DNA of 43,282 nucleotides from a virus, in the IMG/VR virus record IMGVR_UViG_3300030329_004016, positions 1-43,282 of that record; one strand, given 5' to 3'. The notes under the pieces were generated by a model. That model made no database searches, was not told the DNA's origin, and saw nothing but the letters and a program-made list of their open reading frames with translations. This document shows positions 32,150 to 39,405 of this stretch, piece by piece; the stretch's first letter is position 1, and each line of letters opens with the position of its first letter. Position numbers and translations under genes: made by a program.

Positions 32150-33634
32150 TTATAATGGTATTAGGTTATAATTGTAGTCAAACTTTTCTTTCAAATAAAT
32201 GTTCAACCGTTCTTTCCAATGTTTCAATCCGTAATTCTCACGCTTCTTCCAATGTAAATCATCTATAATATCATATAATACTGCTCGATTATCTTTATCA
32301 TCCAATCTTAATACTCTACCAATAGATTGAAGATTTCTAACTTTTGCTTTATATGGATGAGCAAAGATTAGATATTGCAAATTCTTAATATTTACACCCG
32401 TTGACAACACACCAGAACTTGCAACAATAATTGCGTTCTTTTCTTCCTCTGTTGCTTTCCTAATTGCTTCTCTTTGTTCAACATCTGTCTCACCAGCTAT
32501 AAAAAAGATTTGTCTTTTGGATTTTTTATCCAACAACATTTTTTCTAAAACTTTTCCGTGCTTCTCTACATAATTAAAAAGTATTAATGTATTACCTTTT
32601 TGTTCCAAAGCCAAATTACAAATAAAATTATTTCTTTTCTTATGTAATACAATAAAGTCTATTTCTTCTTTATATGTAGCCTTCTTCATAATCTGTCGTT
32701 CTACTTCAGGATACTCTAATTGCAAACATTGTATATTTAGTTTGGAAATATGTTTATCATCCATCAACTCTTTAGAAGTAACGGCCTGATAAGTTTTACC
32801 AAACAATCCTTCCAACATCAATTTATTACACTTACTATCTTTAAGTGTACCAGTAGTGCCAAATCTATATCTACATAAAGTAGCTTTCTCTACAATTCCT
32901 TTCAATGAATTTGCTGTTGCCAAGTGTGCTTCATCACCCACTATCATAGAGAATTGTTCAAAGTATTTTTTAGATAATCTATATAAACTCTGCCAAGTGC
33001 TTATGTATATCTGGTTGTCTGAAAACTTGTCCTTACCAGAATATATCTTATGACAATATTTATCTACATCCCATTTATCATGGGAACTATAGTCAGCAAA
33101 ATCACCATACATTTGTGTAACAAGATTGGTTGTAGGGACAACTATCAACATCTTATCACCATCAAGAAATCTCTGATACCATCTTATTAAAGAATAGATA
33201 ACCAGACTCTTTCCAGATGAAGTCGGTGATAATAATAATGTTCTATCCGTCTTGACACATTCCATAAACGAAGCTATCTGATAATCTCTCGGTGTAATCT
33301 TTTTGCCTTTACAATGCAAATTAAGAGAATCAAAGAACTCTTTAATCTTTTCTATATCACCTTCTTTTAAATGTCTGGCCTCTACAATGTCGGTCTGTAA
33401 TTGATACGAATGTTTCTCAGCCCATTCTTTCAGATACGGAAGCAGTCCATAATACATTTGTCCAGTTTGTATGTTAAACAATCTTATCTTTCCATCCCAC
33501 ATCTTTGCTTTAACTTTTGGATGGAATTGAGCATTAGGTACTGTAAATGAAAAGTATTCATTTAACTCATATGCAATATGCCGCTCACAAGATAATTGCA
33601 AAAAGGTTTCGTTGAGTTTTCCAACAACAATCAC
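32150..33634 (-). CDS. uvsW: UvsW DNA/RNA helicase
   Basis: A superfamily 2 helicase that unwinds R-loops and branched DNA, helping the switch from origin- to recombination-driven replication. The best start is the GTG at 33634, which overlaps the uvsY stop (GTGA). It follows a GGGG purine patch and gives the family-like opening VIVVGKLNETFLQ; 494 residues result. Motif I is SPTSSGKS (136-143), motif II GDEAH (233-237), motif III TTGT, motif VI QSIGRVLR. The longer frame to 33664 begins with another GTG inside uvsY and is less likely. Confidence 0.93.
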   Translation of the reverse strand: MIVVGKLNETFLQLSCERHIAYELNEYFSFTVPNAQFHPKVKAKMWDGKIRLFNIQTGQMYYGLLPYLKEWAEKHSYQLQTDIVEARHLKEGDIEKIKEFFDSLNLHCKGKKITPRDYQIASFMECVKTDRTLLLSPTSSGKSLVIYSLIRWYQRFLDGDKMLIVVPTTNLVTQMYGDFADYSSHDKWDVDKYCHKIYSGKDKFSDNQIYISTWQSLYRLSKKYFEQFSMIVGDEAHLATANSLKGIVEKATLCRYRFGTTGTLKDSKCNKLMLEGLFGKTYQAVTSKELMDDKHISKLNIQCLQLEYPEVERQIMKKATYKEEIDFIVLHKKRNNFICNLALEQKGNTLILFNYVEKHGKVLEKMLLDKKSKRQIFFIAGETDVEQREAIRKATEEEKNAIIVASSGVLSTGVNIKNLQYLIFAHPYKAKVRNLQSIGRVLRLDDKDNRAVLYDIIDDLHWKKRENYGLKHWKERLNIYLKEKFDYNYNLIPL

Positions 33635-34062
33635 GTTAAATCCCCACTCAAAAATTTCTTCCACTTAATCGTATTACTAATATTAAATGAAGCATTCTGT
33701 ATAATTTTAGCTGTTTCTTCAATCAACTTAATTTTTTCTTCTTGTTCATCTATTTTATCTTTAATATCCATAATCTGTGTATCGGCATCTAAAAACATAT
33801 CCATATCAGTTTTAAGAACCTTTAAATCAAATGGCTTGTCCTCATACTCATTTTCATTTGCTTTACCAGAATAATATAACCAACGTGATAACTTAATACT
33901 TTTATATTGTCTCTCAAGAAATCTTAAAGTATTTTTTTCTTCGTGCCTTAATTGGTGATACTTGTTAGCTAGCTCTGGGATGGAAATGCTATAACCATCC
34001 AAATCCGTGCTATCAATCTTCGTATCTTTTTGACACATTTCTTTTAAATCATTTAATTTCAT
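33631..34062 (-). CDS. uvsY: UvsY recombination mediator
   Basis: UvsY helps UvsX displace gp32 from single-stranded DNA. The 143-residue protein shows the family layout: LKEMCQKDTKIDSTDLDG at the N-terminus, a helix with KYHQLRHEEKNTL, then RWLYYSGKANENEY, which corresponds to the LDYYSG-x-G-x-x-E segment of T4 UvsY. The C-terminal helix ends WKKFLSGDLT. No Shine-Dalgarno is present; the ATG is 6 bases after a TATAAT box. It starts the operon that continues down to about 26690. Confidence 0.88.
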   Translation of the reverse strand: MKLNDLKEMCQKDTKIDSTDLDGYSISIPELANKYHQLRHEEKNTLRFLERQYKSIKLSRWLYYSGKANENEYEDKPFDLKVLKTDMDMFLDADTQIMDIKDKIDEQEEKIKLIEETAKIIQNASFNISNTIKWKKFLSGDLT

Positions 34063-34068
34063 ATACTA

Positions 34069-34097
34069 ATTATAACAAATTTAAAGGGTTTATACAA
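34069..34097 (-). promoter_or_regulatory. Early/middle promoter of uvsY
   Basis: TTCCTTGTAT (-35 TTGTAT at 34092-34097) and TATAAT (34069-34074), spacer 17 bases on the minus strand. The predicted start of transcription coincides with the uvsY ATG at 34062. Confidence 0.75.
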
Positions 34098-34105
34098 GGA
34101 AGATG

Positions 34106-34612
34106 TTAGACTAGTTTATTCACATCAAAAATGCCTGTATACTTAAAAGTTGCATCTACGACAACGGGTTCTAAATCAGTATTATTTGTATCAAAATTGA
34201 CTACCCCTAGTGATACAGGAAATACATCTTTAAATACTATACTATAATTTGGGTTGGATTTATTGGTGTGTATAATAATATTACAATCAGATTTAATAGC
34301 TTTTCCTGCTTCATTATCATACTGTGCATATCTCTCTGGAAAACCCAATGCAATTAACCAATTATACAGCTCTAGGTAATTTTTTAAATCCTCATCAACA
34401 ATAAATGTTATATTCAAATCTTCAAACTCTAATACATCACCTTCTACTGGAATATTAGCAAATGGTGTAGATTGAATAGTATTAGCTAATGATATTCCGG
34501 GAAGATTCACTCGCTGACAAAAATAGTTAATATTCGGCATTCTCAAGAAGTTCGTTTCAAAGGATACTACATTGAGTTGATTAAGATTAATTGGTTGGTT
34601 ACGAATAGCCAT
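34106..34612 (-). CDS. Tail tube (gp19)-like structural protein
   Basis: A 168-residue protein resembling gp19 tail tube proteins and known marine T4-like homologues. It has NYFCQRVNLPGISL near residue 30, ITFIVDEDLKNYLELYNWL in the middle, and SIVFKDVFPVSLGVVNFD towards the end. The layout parallels true gp19 at 40990-41601 (FFCKGAAIPAS, NWQNRSAFENW, LQDIFPTSIGAIDL). It probably forms a tail ring, tube completion or baseplate-hub-associated piece. A late promoter box lies 45 bases upstream of the ATG. Confidence 0.65.
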   Translation of the reverse strand: MAIRNQPINLNQLNVVSFETNFLRMPNINYFCQRVNLPGISLANTIQSTPFANIPVEGDVLEFEDLNITFIVDEDLKNYLELYNWLIALGFPERYAQYDNEAGKAIKSDCNIIIHTNKSNPNYSIVFKDVFPVSLGVVNFDTNNTDLEPVVVDATFKYTGIFDVNKLV

Positions 34613-34635
34613 AAAGTTTTTCCTTTTATTCTATG

Positions 34636-34643
34636 TATAAATA
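34636..34643 (+). promoter_or_regulatory. Late promoter box for the desaturase gene
   Basis: TATAAATA on the plus strand, 42 bases before the desaturase ATG at 34686. It is the only plus-strand late box in this window that precedes a plus-strand gene. Confidence 0.5.
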
Positions 34644-34657
34644 ATGTATCATATCTA

Positions 34658-34665
34658 TATTTATA
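34658..34665 (-). promoter_or_regulatory. Late promoter box for the gp19-like gene
   Basis: TATAAATA on the minus strand, 45 bases upstream of the ATG at 34612. It faces the plus-strand box at 34636-34643 only 14 bases away, so polymerases on the two promoters would block each other. Confidence 0.55.
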
Positions 34666-34685
34666 ATACTTTACAAGGAACATCT

Positions 34686-35480
34686 ATGAAATTGAACAAA
34701 CAAGTTATAGCATGGTTTATCTTTCTCCATCTTGGAGCCCTTCTAGCATTTCTTCCATCTACATTCTCTTGGTCAGCAGTTGGTTTATTCGTATTCATGT
34801 ATTGGTTAACTGCATCTGTTGGAGTCTGTTTTGGATTTCATAGATATTTAACTCATAGAGGTATGATAATGCCAAAATGGTTAGATTACTTTATAATATT
34901 CTGTGGAACACTTGCTTGTCAAAACGGTCCCTTAAAATGGGTAGCTCAACACAGGATGCACCACGACAATTCTGATACATTAAATGACCCACATAATATT
35001 CAAGCAGGTTTTTTATGGGCTCATATGGGTTGGATGTTTTATAATAGACACCAGTTTGATAATTCAACCAGATTGAGAAAATTTACGCGAGATATTAATA
35101 AAGACAAATTTTATCAATTCTTAGATAAGTATTTTATTCATATCCAAATAGCTCTTGGAATTGTATTTTATTTGATAGGTGGTATCTCTTGGGTTGTATG
35201 GGGAATCTTTGTGAGATTGGTATTAGTTTACCATGCTACTTGGTGTGTTAATTCAGTTTGTCATAAATGGGGTTATACTAATTATAGAACTAGTGATTTA
35301 TCTAAGAATAATTATATAATAGCTATACTAACATTTGGTGAAGGTTGGCATTCTAATCATCATAAAATACCAAGGTCAGTTAAACACGGAATAAAGAAAC
35401 ATGAAATAGACTTAACTTATTATTTAATTTATGGCTTATCTAAGTTGGGTCTAGTAAGTAATCTTAAGGTATATTCCTAA
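34686..35480 (+). CDS. Fatty acid desaturase
   Basis: The only plus-strand gene. From the ATG at 34686 (AAGGA six bases upstream) the 264-residue membrane protein carries the three histidine boxes of acyl desaturases: HRYLTH (52-57), HRMHH (89-93) and HSNHH (222-226). These bind the di-iron centre that inserts a double bond. Hydrophobic pairs flank the boxes (about 6-45 and 150-185). It most resembles the bacterial delta-9 type. Desaturases occur in marine T4-like phages and may adjust host membrane fluidity. The open frame begins at 34644, but that start has no ribosome site. Confidence 0.92.
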   Translation: MKLNKQVIAWFIFLHLGALLAFLPSTFSWSAVGLFVFMYWLTASVGVCFGFHRYLTHRGMIMPKWLDYFIIFCGTLACQNGPLKWVAQHRMHHDNSDTLNDPHNIQAGFLWAHMGWMFYNRHQFDNSTRLRKFTRDINKDKFYQFLDKYFIHIQIALGIVFYLIGGISWVVWGIFVRLVLVYHATWCVNSVCHKWGYTNYRTSDLSKNNYIIAILTFGEGWHSNHHKIPRSVKHGIKKHEIDLTYYLIYGLSKLGLVSNLKVYS

Positions 35481-35518
35481 TTCTTATTACTATCTTTCTC
35501 CGTCCCTCCGACAAGATT

Positions 35519-35547
35519 ATTATACCACAAAAACAAAAGCGGGTCAA
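35519..35547 (-). promoter_or_regulatory. Strong minus-strand promoter antisense to the desaturase
   Basis: ATCCTTGACC (-35 TTGACC at 35542-35547) and TATAAT (35519-35524), spacer 17 bases. It belongs to the same class as the gp43/queE/uvsY promoters. It lies just after the gp23 terminator and points leftwards into the antisense strand of the desaturase. No plausible protein-coding frame begins close downstream. Confidence 0.65.
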
Positions 35548-35568
35548 GGATAAAGGTGGATTTAGAGC

Positions 35569-35601
35569 AAAAAAAAATGGGGACCCGAAGGTCCCCATTT
35601 T
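35569..35601 (-). terminator. Intrinsic terminator of gp23
   Basis: A 12-bp stem (35574-35585 with 35590-35601; core ATGGGGACC) closed by a C(UUCG)G tetraloop on the minus strand and followed by a run of nine T. It lies 16 bases after the gp23 stop. This is a textbook factor-independent terminator. Confidence 0.92.
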
Positions 35602-35616
35602 AAGGTAAAACTAGAA

Positions 35617-36864
35617 TTACATTAAGTTTGTAACTTTAACTTTTCTGTAATACTGATTACCAGTAGATGTAGACGTACCAGCTTGATCAGCAGTAACGTA
35701 TGGATTGTCAACAATACCATACCGAGTCTTGAAACCAATCTTCGGTTGGAATGTATTTTCACCCATAGCACGAACCATTTCTAGTGGGACGTACGGACAA
35801 TAGAACATGCCAGCATCATAAGGATTTGTTCCCTTATAACCAACAACATATACTTGTCCAGCGGCGATTGCATAGTAAGGATCAACATATACTTTCATAC
35901 CATTCATTGTACCAACGAGGGTATTAGTATGTGCATCTCCACCAGTTGCATGACCTGTTTCCAACATTCCACCTAGAGCCATTGCTGAAGCAACATCAGC
36001 AGAACAAACCATAAAATTGCCTCTGCCGCGTCTTGTAGACGTACCGATTGAGTTACGATCACGTTCAATTTGATACATCAAACCTTTAAACTTCTCAACA
36101 GACCACCTACCGTTACTGTCTGTATCTAAGTCAAACACACCATCATTTGTTGTATTCGTAGCAGCACCCCAACGAGCATTTTTATAAATGCGTCGAACTA
36201 CTTCACGATTGATTTCAGCAAGAATTTCATTAGAAAGAATGTTTGACAATTCTGTCTCTGCATCCAATCCATGAACTGCTTTCAAGTCTTGAGCCAACTC
36301 CGAGGTGTACTCAGCTTTAAGAGCTCGAGTTTTTGCCGTTACGGAAGTTTTCTCAATGGTGAAAGCCATCTCTGCGAAATGGTTATTAGATGCATCACCT
36401 TGTGCTTCCATGTTAGCAGTCGTATCACCAGTACCTGATGTCCATGTTCCAGCAAACGGATTGTTTGTTCCGTCTGTAGCAACATGAGTACCAGCACCAG
36501 AGAAATCTGTGTCTGCTTCGTCATGGAGAGCTTCAGTTCCACCTTGTGTACTATATTTAGATTTCATTGCGAAAATCAGTCCTGTAGGTCCAGACATAGG
36601 CTGAACACCACAAACATCATAAGCAATCAAATGAGGCATAGAGCGTCGAACTAAAGAGATCAAGATAGGATCCCATTTAGCAACTCCACCCGTATCAGCC
36701 ATAGCACCAGCAGAGTTAGCAGGAGCTGCTTCTGATAAAAACTTTTCTTGATTCTCCAACAAACGCAATGTTACATCACGCTTATAAGAATCTTTAATTT
36801 CAGGAAGGTCAGCATGTTCCATAACCGGTTGCCATTTTTCCTTAATTGTTTCAGCTAAATACAT
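35617..36864 (-). CDS. 23: Major capsid protein gp23
   Basis: The 415-residue capsid protein (shorter than the 521 of T4, as in marine relatives). It has the opening MYLAETIKEKWQPVMEH, the conserved DPILISLVRRSMPHLIAYDV and a C-terminal PYVPLEMVRAMGENTFQPK region. The gp21 cleavage site is probably FLSE/AAPANSAG, after Glu45, giving the mature protein. AAAGGAG precedes the ATG. No clear TATAAATA box is visible in the gap above it, so it may be read from the gp22 late promoter. Confidence 0.96.
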   Translation of the reverse strand: MYLAETIKEKWQPVMEHADLPEIKDSYKRDVTLRLLENQEKFLSEAAPANSAGAMADTGGVAKWDPILISLVRRSMPHLIAYDVCGVQPMSGPTGLIFAMKSKYSTQGGTEALHDEADTDFSGAGTHVATDGTNNPFAGTWTSGTGDTTANMEAQGDASNNHFAEMAFTIEKTSVTAKTRALKAEYTSELAQDLKAVHGLDAETELSNILSNEILAEINREVVRRIYKNARWGAATNTTNDGVFDLDTDSNGRWSVEKFKGLMYQIERDRNSIGTSTRRGRGNFMVCSADVASAMALGGMLETGHATGGDAHTNTLVGTMNGMKVYVDPYYAIAAGQVYVVGYKGTNPYDAGMFYCPYVPLEMVRAMGENTFQPKIGFKTRYGIVDNPYVTADQAGTSTSTGNQYYRKVKVTNLM

Positions 36865-36929
36865 AATTGTACTCCTTTAATATTTTATTTACTTAATTAA
36901 GTTTACTCTCAATCAACCCATAAATTAGT

Positions 36930-37931
36930 TTATTTTTTTGATGAATTAGAAATAGCACTCATAATACTGTCCATTTTGGCATCACTTTTTCCATCAGCAA
37001 CTGGATTATTAGTACCGGCTGTTTTCTTATTATCATCTACTTCTTTTTTATCTGACTTGAAATAGCTGTTCTTGATGATGTTTAGTTTTTCTTTATACTG
37101 TTCATCAGTATCGTACTCAACATCCTCAGTTAATTCAGCTAACTTTTCTACATCAGTATCAACCATTCCTTCGGAAATTGTTTTGAAAATATGAGCAGCT
37201 TTATATTTATTTAATTCTTTCACGGTTTCCATGTGCTTCTCTGTTTGCTCGTCAAGTTTTTCTTCCAACTCTGCAACTTCAACGACTAGATTTTCAAATA
37301 CATCTTCCTTCTCATCAGGAACATCAATATAATGCTCTTCAAACAACTTCTTCAAACCAGAAATAAAACTCTCGGTGACTTCGTTGCGAACACCAGTTTC
37401 AACTGCAAGTTTATTTTCTGTCATCCATTCTTTTACTGTGTAATTGAGGTAGTTATCTATGTTCTCAGTCATCTCTGTCTGCATAGACTCAATACGCTCA
37501 TCATTTTCTTTCTTAGATTCTTCACGAATCTGTTTGCGAATACCAGCAATCTTAGATTTAACAGCAGCTTCAAAGATTGTAGCAGCTTTTGTTTTGAATT
37601 CCTCAGAAAGCTCTTCACCATCTACGAGAGCAGAAACATCAGCAGAAACATCTACTTCAATATCTTCTTTCTTGGTATCTTCTTTTTTGGATTTCTTTTC
37701 TTCGTCTGCTTCTTCTTCGTCATCTTCGTCATCTTCTTCTTCATCTTCGTATTCTTCTTCGTGCTTTTCTGCTTTAGCAGACTTTTTAACTTCTTCCAAA
37801 TTTTCTTTATCTGATTCATCTTTTACTTCCTCCTCCAATTTTTCCTCATCTTTAGCTTCGGCAGCTTCCATAATTTCTTTTTCCAATTCTTCATCACTTT
37901 TTCCATTTTCTACGGTTTCATCTTTTGCCAT
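36930..37931 (-). CDS. 22: Prohead core scaffold gp22
   Basis: The internal scaffold of the prohead, later cut up by gp21. The 333-residue protein is very acidic in the first 95 residues (long Glu/Asp/Lys runs) and then helical (KIRKQIREES-, LEEKLDEQTEKHMETVKEL). The C-terminus ends in DSIMSAISNSSKK, typical of gp22 proteins. Gene order 21-22-23 agrees. A late box lies 38 bases above the ATG. Confidence 0.88.
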   Translation of the reverse strand: MAKDETVENGKSDEELEKEIMEAAEAKDEEKLEEEVKDESDKENLEEVKKSAKAEKHEEEYEDEEEDDEDDEEEADEEKKSKKEDTKKEDIEVDVSADVSALVDGEELSEEFKTKAATIFEAAVKSKIAGIRKQIREESKKENDERIESMQTEMTENIDNYLNYTVKEWMTENKLAVETGVRNEVTESFISGLKKLFEEHYIDVPDEKEDVFENLVVEVAELEEKLDEQTEKHMETVKELNKYKAAHIFKTISEGMVDTDVEKLAELTEDVEYDTDEQYKEKLNIIKNSYFKSDKKEVDDNKKTAGTNNPVADGKSDAKMDSIMSAISNSSKK

Positions 37932-37969
37932 GTTGCTTCTCCTTTAAGATTATGTTTTAAGTCCATATA

Positions 37970-37977
37970 TATTTATA
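37970..37977 (-). promoter_or_regulatory. T4-type late promoter box for gp22
   Basis: TATAAATA on the minus strand, 38 bases upstream of the gp22 ATG, in the gap after gp21. It probably serves both gp22 and gp23. Confidence 0.65.
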
Positions 37978-37980
37978 AGA

Positions 37981-38604
37981 TTAGAGATTTCCAAGAAATT
38001 TCTCGAATATTTCAAGTTTTTTAGCATCTAATTCCTTTGAATGAGTAGAATGAACATCTTTTTTGATATAATCTTCCACTTCACCCGTTGCTGTAAACTC
38101 TTTTCCTTCCATAATACCATTAACAAACGCTGCTGGAGCAGACGGGTCAGCTACAATATCTACTGTACTTAACACAAAATCCTTCTGTACTTCATTGACA
38201 CCAGCCTTGTTTGTTTTTACCGTTCCCAATCCTCTTGAACTAACACCAAGTTTAACACCAGATTCTAAAAGATTTTTAACAATCTTACCATTTGGTGTGT
38301 CCATAATTTTTGCCTTACCAACAAAATTTTTACCATCTTCAACCAACTCAGTAATAAGATGTGAAACTCGGTCAAGATTGATTGTAGGTCCCATTGGATG
38401 TCCAAGTTCACCTAATGCTCTACCCTCAGTCACAAATTTCTTATTATAATTTTTGACTTCACGTTGAAGAACAGGAAAAGGATAAATTCTACCATTCTGA
38501 TTCTTAACATCAGATTGCATGAATACACCTTTGATGTACTGTTGCTTCCCTTTACCTTCCACGATATATTCTATCTCATTAGTGTGTTCTGTAATAAGTT
38601 TCAT
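37981..38604 (-). CDS. 21: Prohead maturation protease gp21
   Basis: A serine protease that activates itself in the prohead and cleaves the scaffold and capsid proteins. The 207-residue protein contains IKGVFMQSDVKNQNGRIYP, the catalytic histidine in ELGHPMGPT (His69) and the nucleophile region VSSRGLG (Ser122/Ser123), followed by DIVADPSAPAAFV. These are the marks of the gp21/U9 family. Confidence 0.93.
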   Translation of the reverse strand: MKLITEHTNEIEYIVEGKGKQQYIKGVFMQSDVKNQNGRIYPFPVLQREVKNYNKKFVTEGRALGELGHPMGPTINLDRVSHLITELVEDGKNFVGKAKIMDTPNGKIVKNLLESGVKLGVSSRGLGTVKTNKAGVNEVQKDFVLSTVDIVADPSAPAAFVNGIMEGKEFTATGEVEDYIKKDVHSTHSKELDAKKLEIFEKFLGNL

Positions 38605-38961
38605 TTATTTATCTCCTTTACCTTTTTTTGCCATTCTTTCTGTTTCTGCTGCTTTAACTTTTGGTAAAATTTTCTTAGCTATCTTTTTAATAAGGGCTTT
38701 CTTTTTATCTAGTTTTTTTTCTAAATTTTCTCTACCAGACTGAGACAAATCAGATTTACTTTTATCTTTTAATATTTTCTTAGTAAGAAGGTCTCTTGCT
38801 TTCTTTTGCGCTCTCTTTTTTAATTTCTCAGGATTAGCTTTTTTCTTCATGGCAATCGCACGCTTACGAGCAATTTGTTTTCCTTTTGCTTTCATTATCC
38901 TAGACTTCTTATTACGTTGTGCTATAGATAATGCTTCATCTTGAGTTTCTATGTTATCCAT
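38605..38961 (-). CDS. Basic prohead core protein (gp68-like by position)
   Basis: The 118-residue protein from the ATG at 38961 is very Lys/Arg-rich (RNKKSRIMKAKGKQIARKR; KKRAQKKARDLL) and helical. Similar basic proteins occur at this place between gp67 and gp21 in marine T4-like phages, where T4 has gp68, a prohead core protein. The frame to 39057 is rejected because it overlaps the previous gene by about 100 bases. The 8-base overlap with the gp67-like gene suggests coupling. Confidence 0.6.
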   Translation of the reverse strand: MDNIETQDEALSIAQRNKKSRIMKAKGKQIARKRAIAMKKKANPEKLKKRAQKKARDLLTKKILKDKSKSDLSQSGRENLEKKLDKKKALIKKIAKKILPKVKAAETERMAKKGKGDK

Positions 38962-39157
38962 TTGTTGTTCCTTCTGGTTGTGTTTCGGTAGGTTCTGTTT
39001 CTGTTTCTGGTTCAAGTTTAGTATATTTAAATGCACTTTTGAAATCTTGAATAGCACTATGTGTTTTATCTTTCATCAATGACGCAAAATCATCATTAGC
39101 TTTATTAAATTTCTTATCTAAAATATTTTTAATAATACTTTTCTTTAAATCACTCAT
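38954..39157 (-). CDS. 67: Prohead core protein (gp67-like)
   Basis: The 67-residue protein has a helical N-terminal half (SIIKNILDKKFNKANDDFASL, shown here up to the variable part) and an acidic, Pro/Thr/Glu-rich tail (EPETETEPTETQPEG). T4 gp67 has the same layout: a short helix with an MA-like core, then an acidic tail. Position between gp20 and gp21 agrees. Sequence similarity is too weak for certainty. Confidence 0.55.
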   Translation of the reverse strand: MSDLKKSIIKNILDKKFNKANDDFASLMKDKTHSAIQDFKSAFKYTKLEPETETEPTETQPEGTTNG

Positions 39158-39405
39158 TTTGTATTTCCTTTCATTAGACTTAGATTTTCAATAATAAAAT
39201 CTTCATTGTTTATTGTACTTCTTAGAGTATCTTCATCAATATTATATTTAATAGATGCCTCTGATATAGCTCTATCAATCTTAGTAATACCATATTGATC
39301 AGTTAACATAAACGCATATCGAATTGCATCATGTAAATTATTTAAATTAGATGAAACTGCTTTTCTTTTATAATTTTTAATAAAGCTAGATTTTCTTAAT
39401 GCCAT
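39154..39405 (-). CDS. Small conserved-position protein between gp20 and gp67
   Basis: An 83-residue protein, basic at the N-terminus (ALRKSSFIKNYKRKA) and helical after. It overlaps the gp20 stop by 1 base and the gp67-like start by 4, so it is translated with head genes. I do not recognise it; small proteins at this place occur in marine T4-like phages. A head-assembly role is inferred from position only. Confidence 0.55.
   Translation of the reverse strand: MALRKSSFIKNYKRKAVSSNLNNLHDAIRYAFMLTDQYGITKIDRAISEASIKYNIDEDTLRSTINNEDFIIENLSLMKGNTK

Noticed and set aside
35481-35568. A short coding frame after the orphan promoter at 35519
   Set aside because: Only a TTG-started frame of about 16 codons is available, with no support.
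37332-37947. Two long plus-strand frames opposite gp22 (one Ser-rich, one Phe-rich)
   Set aside because: They are mirror images of the Glu/Asp/Lys-rich scaffold gene; composition follows directly from GAA/GAT/AAA codons read on the other strand and no ribosome site precedes them.
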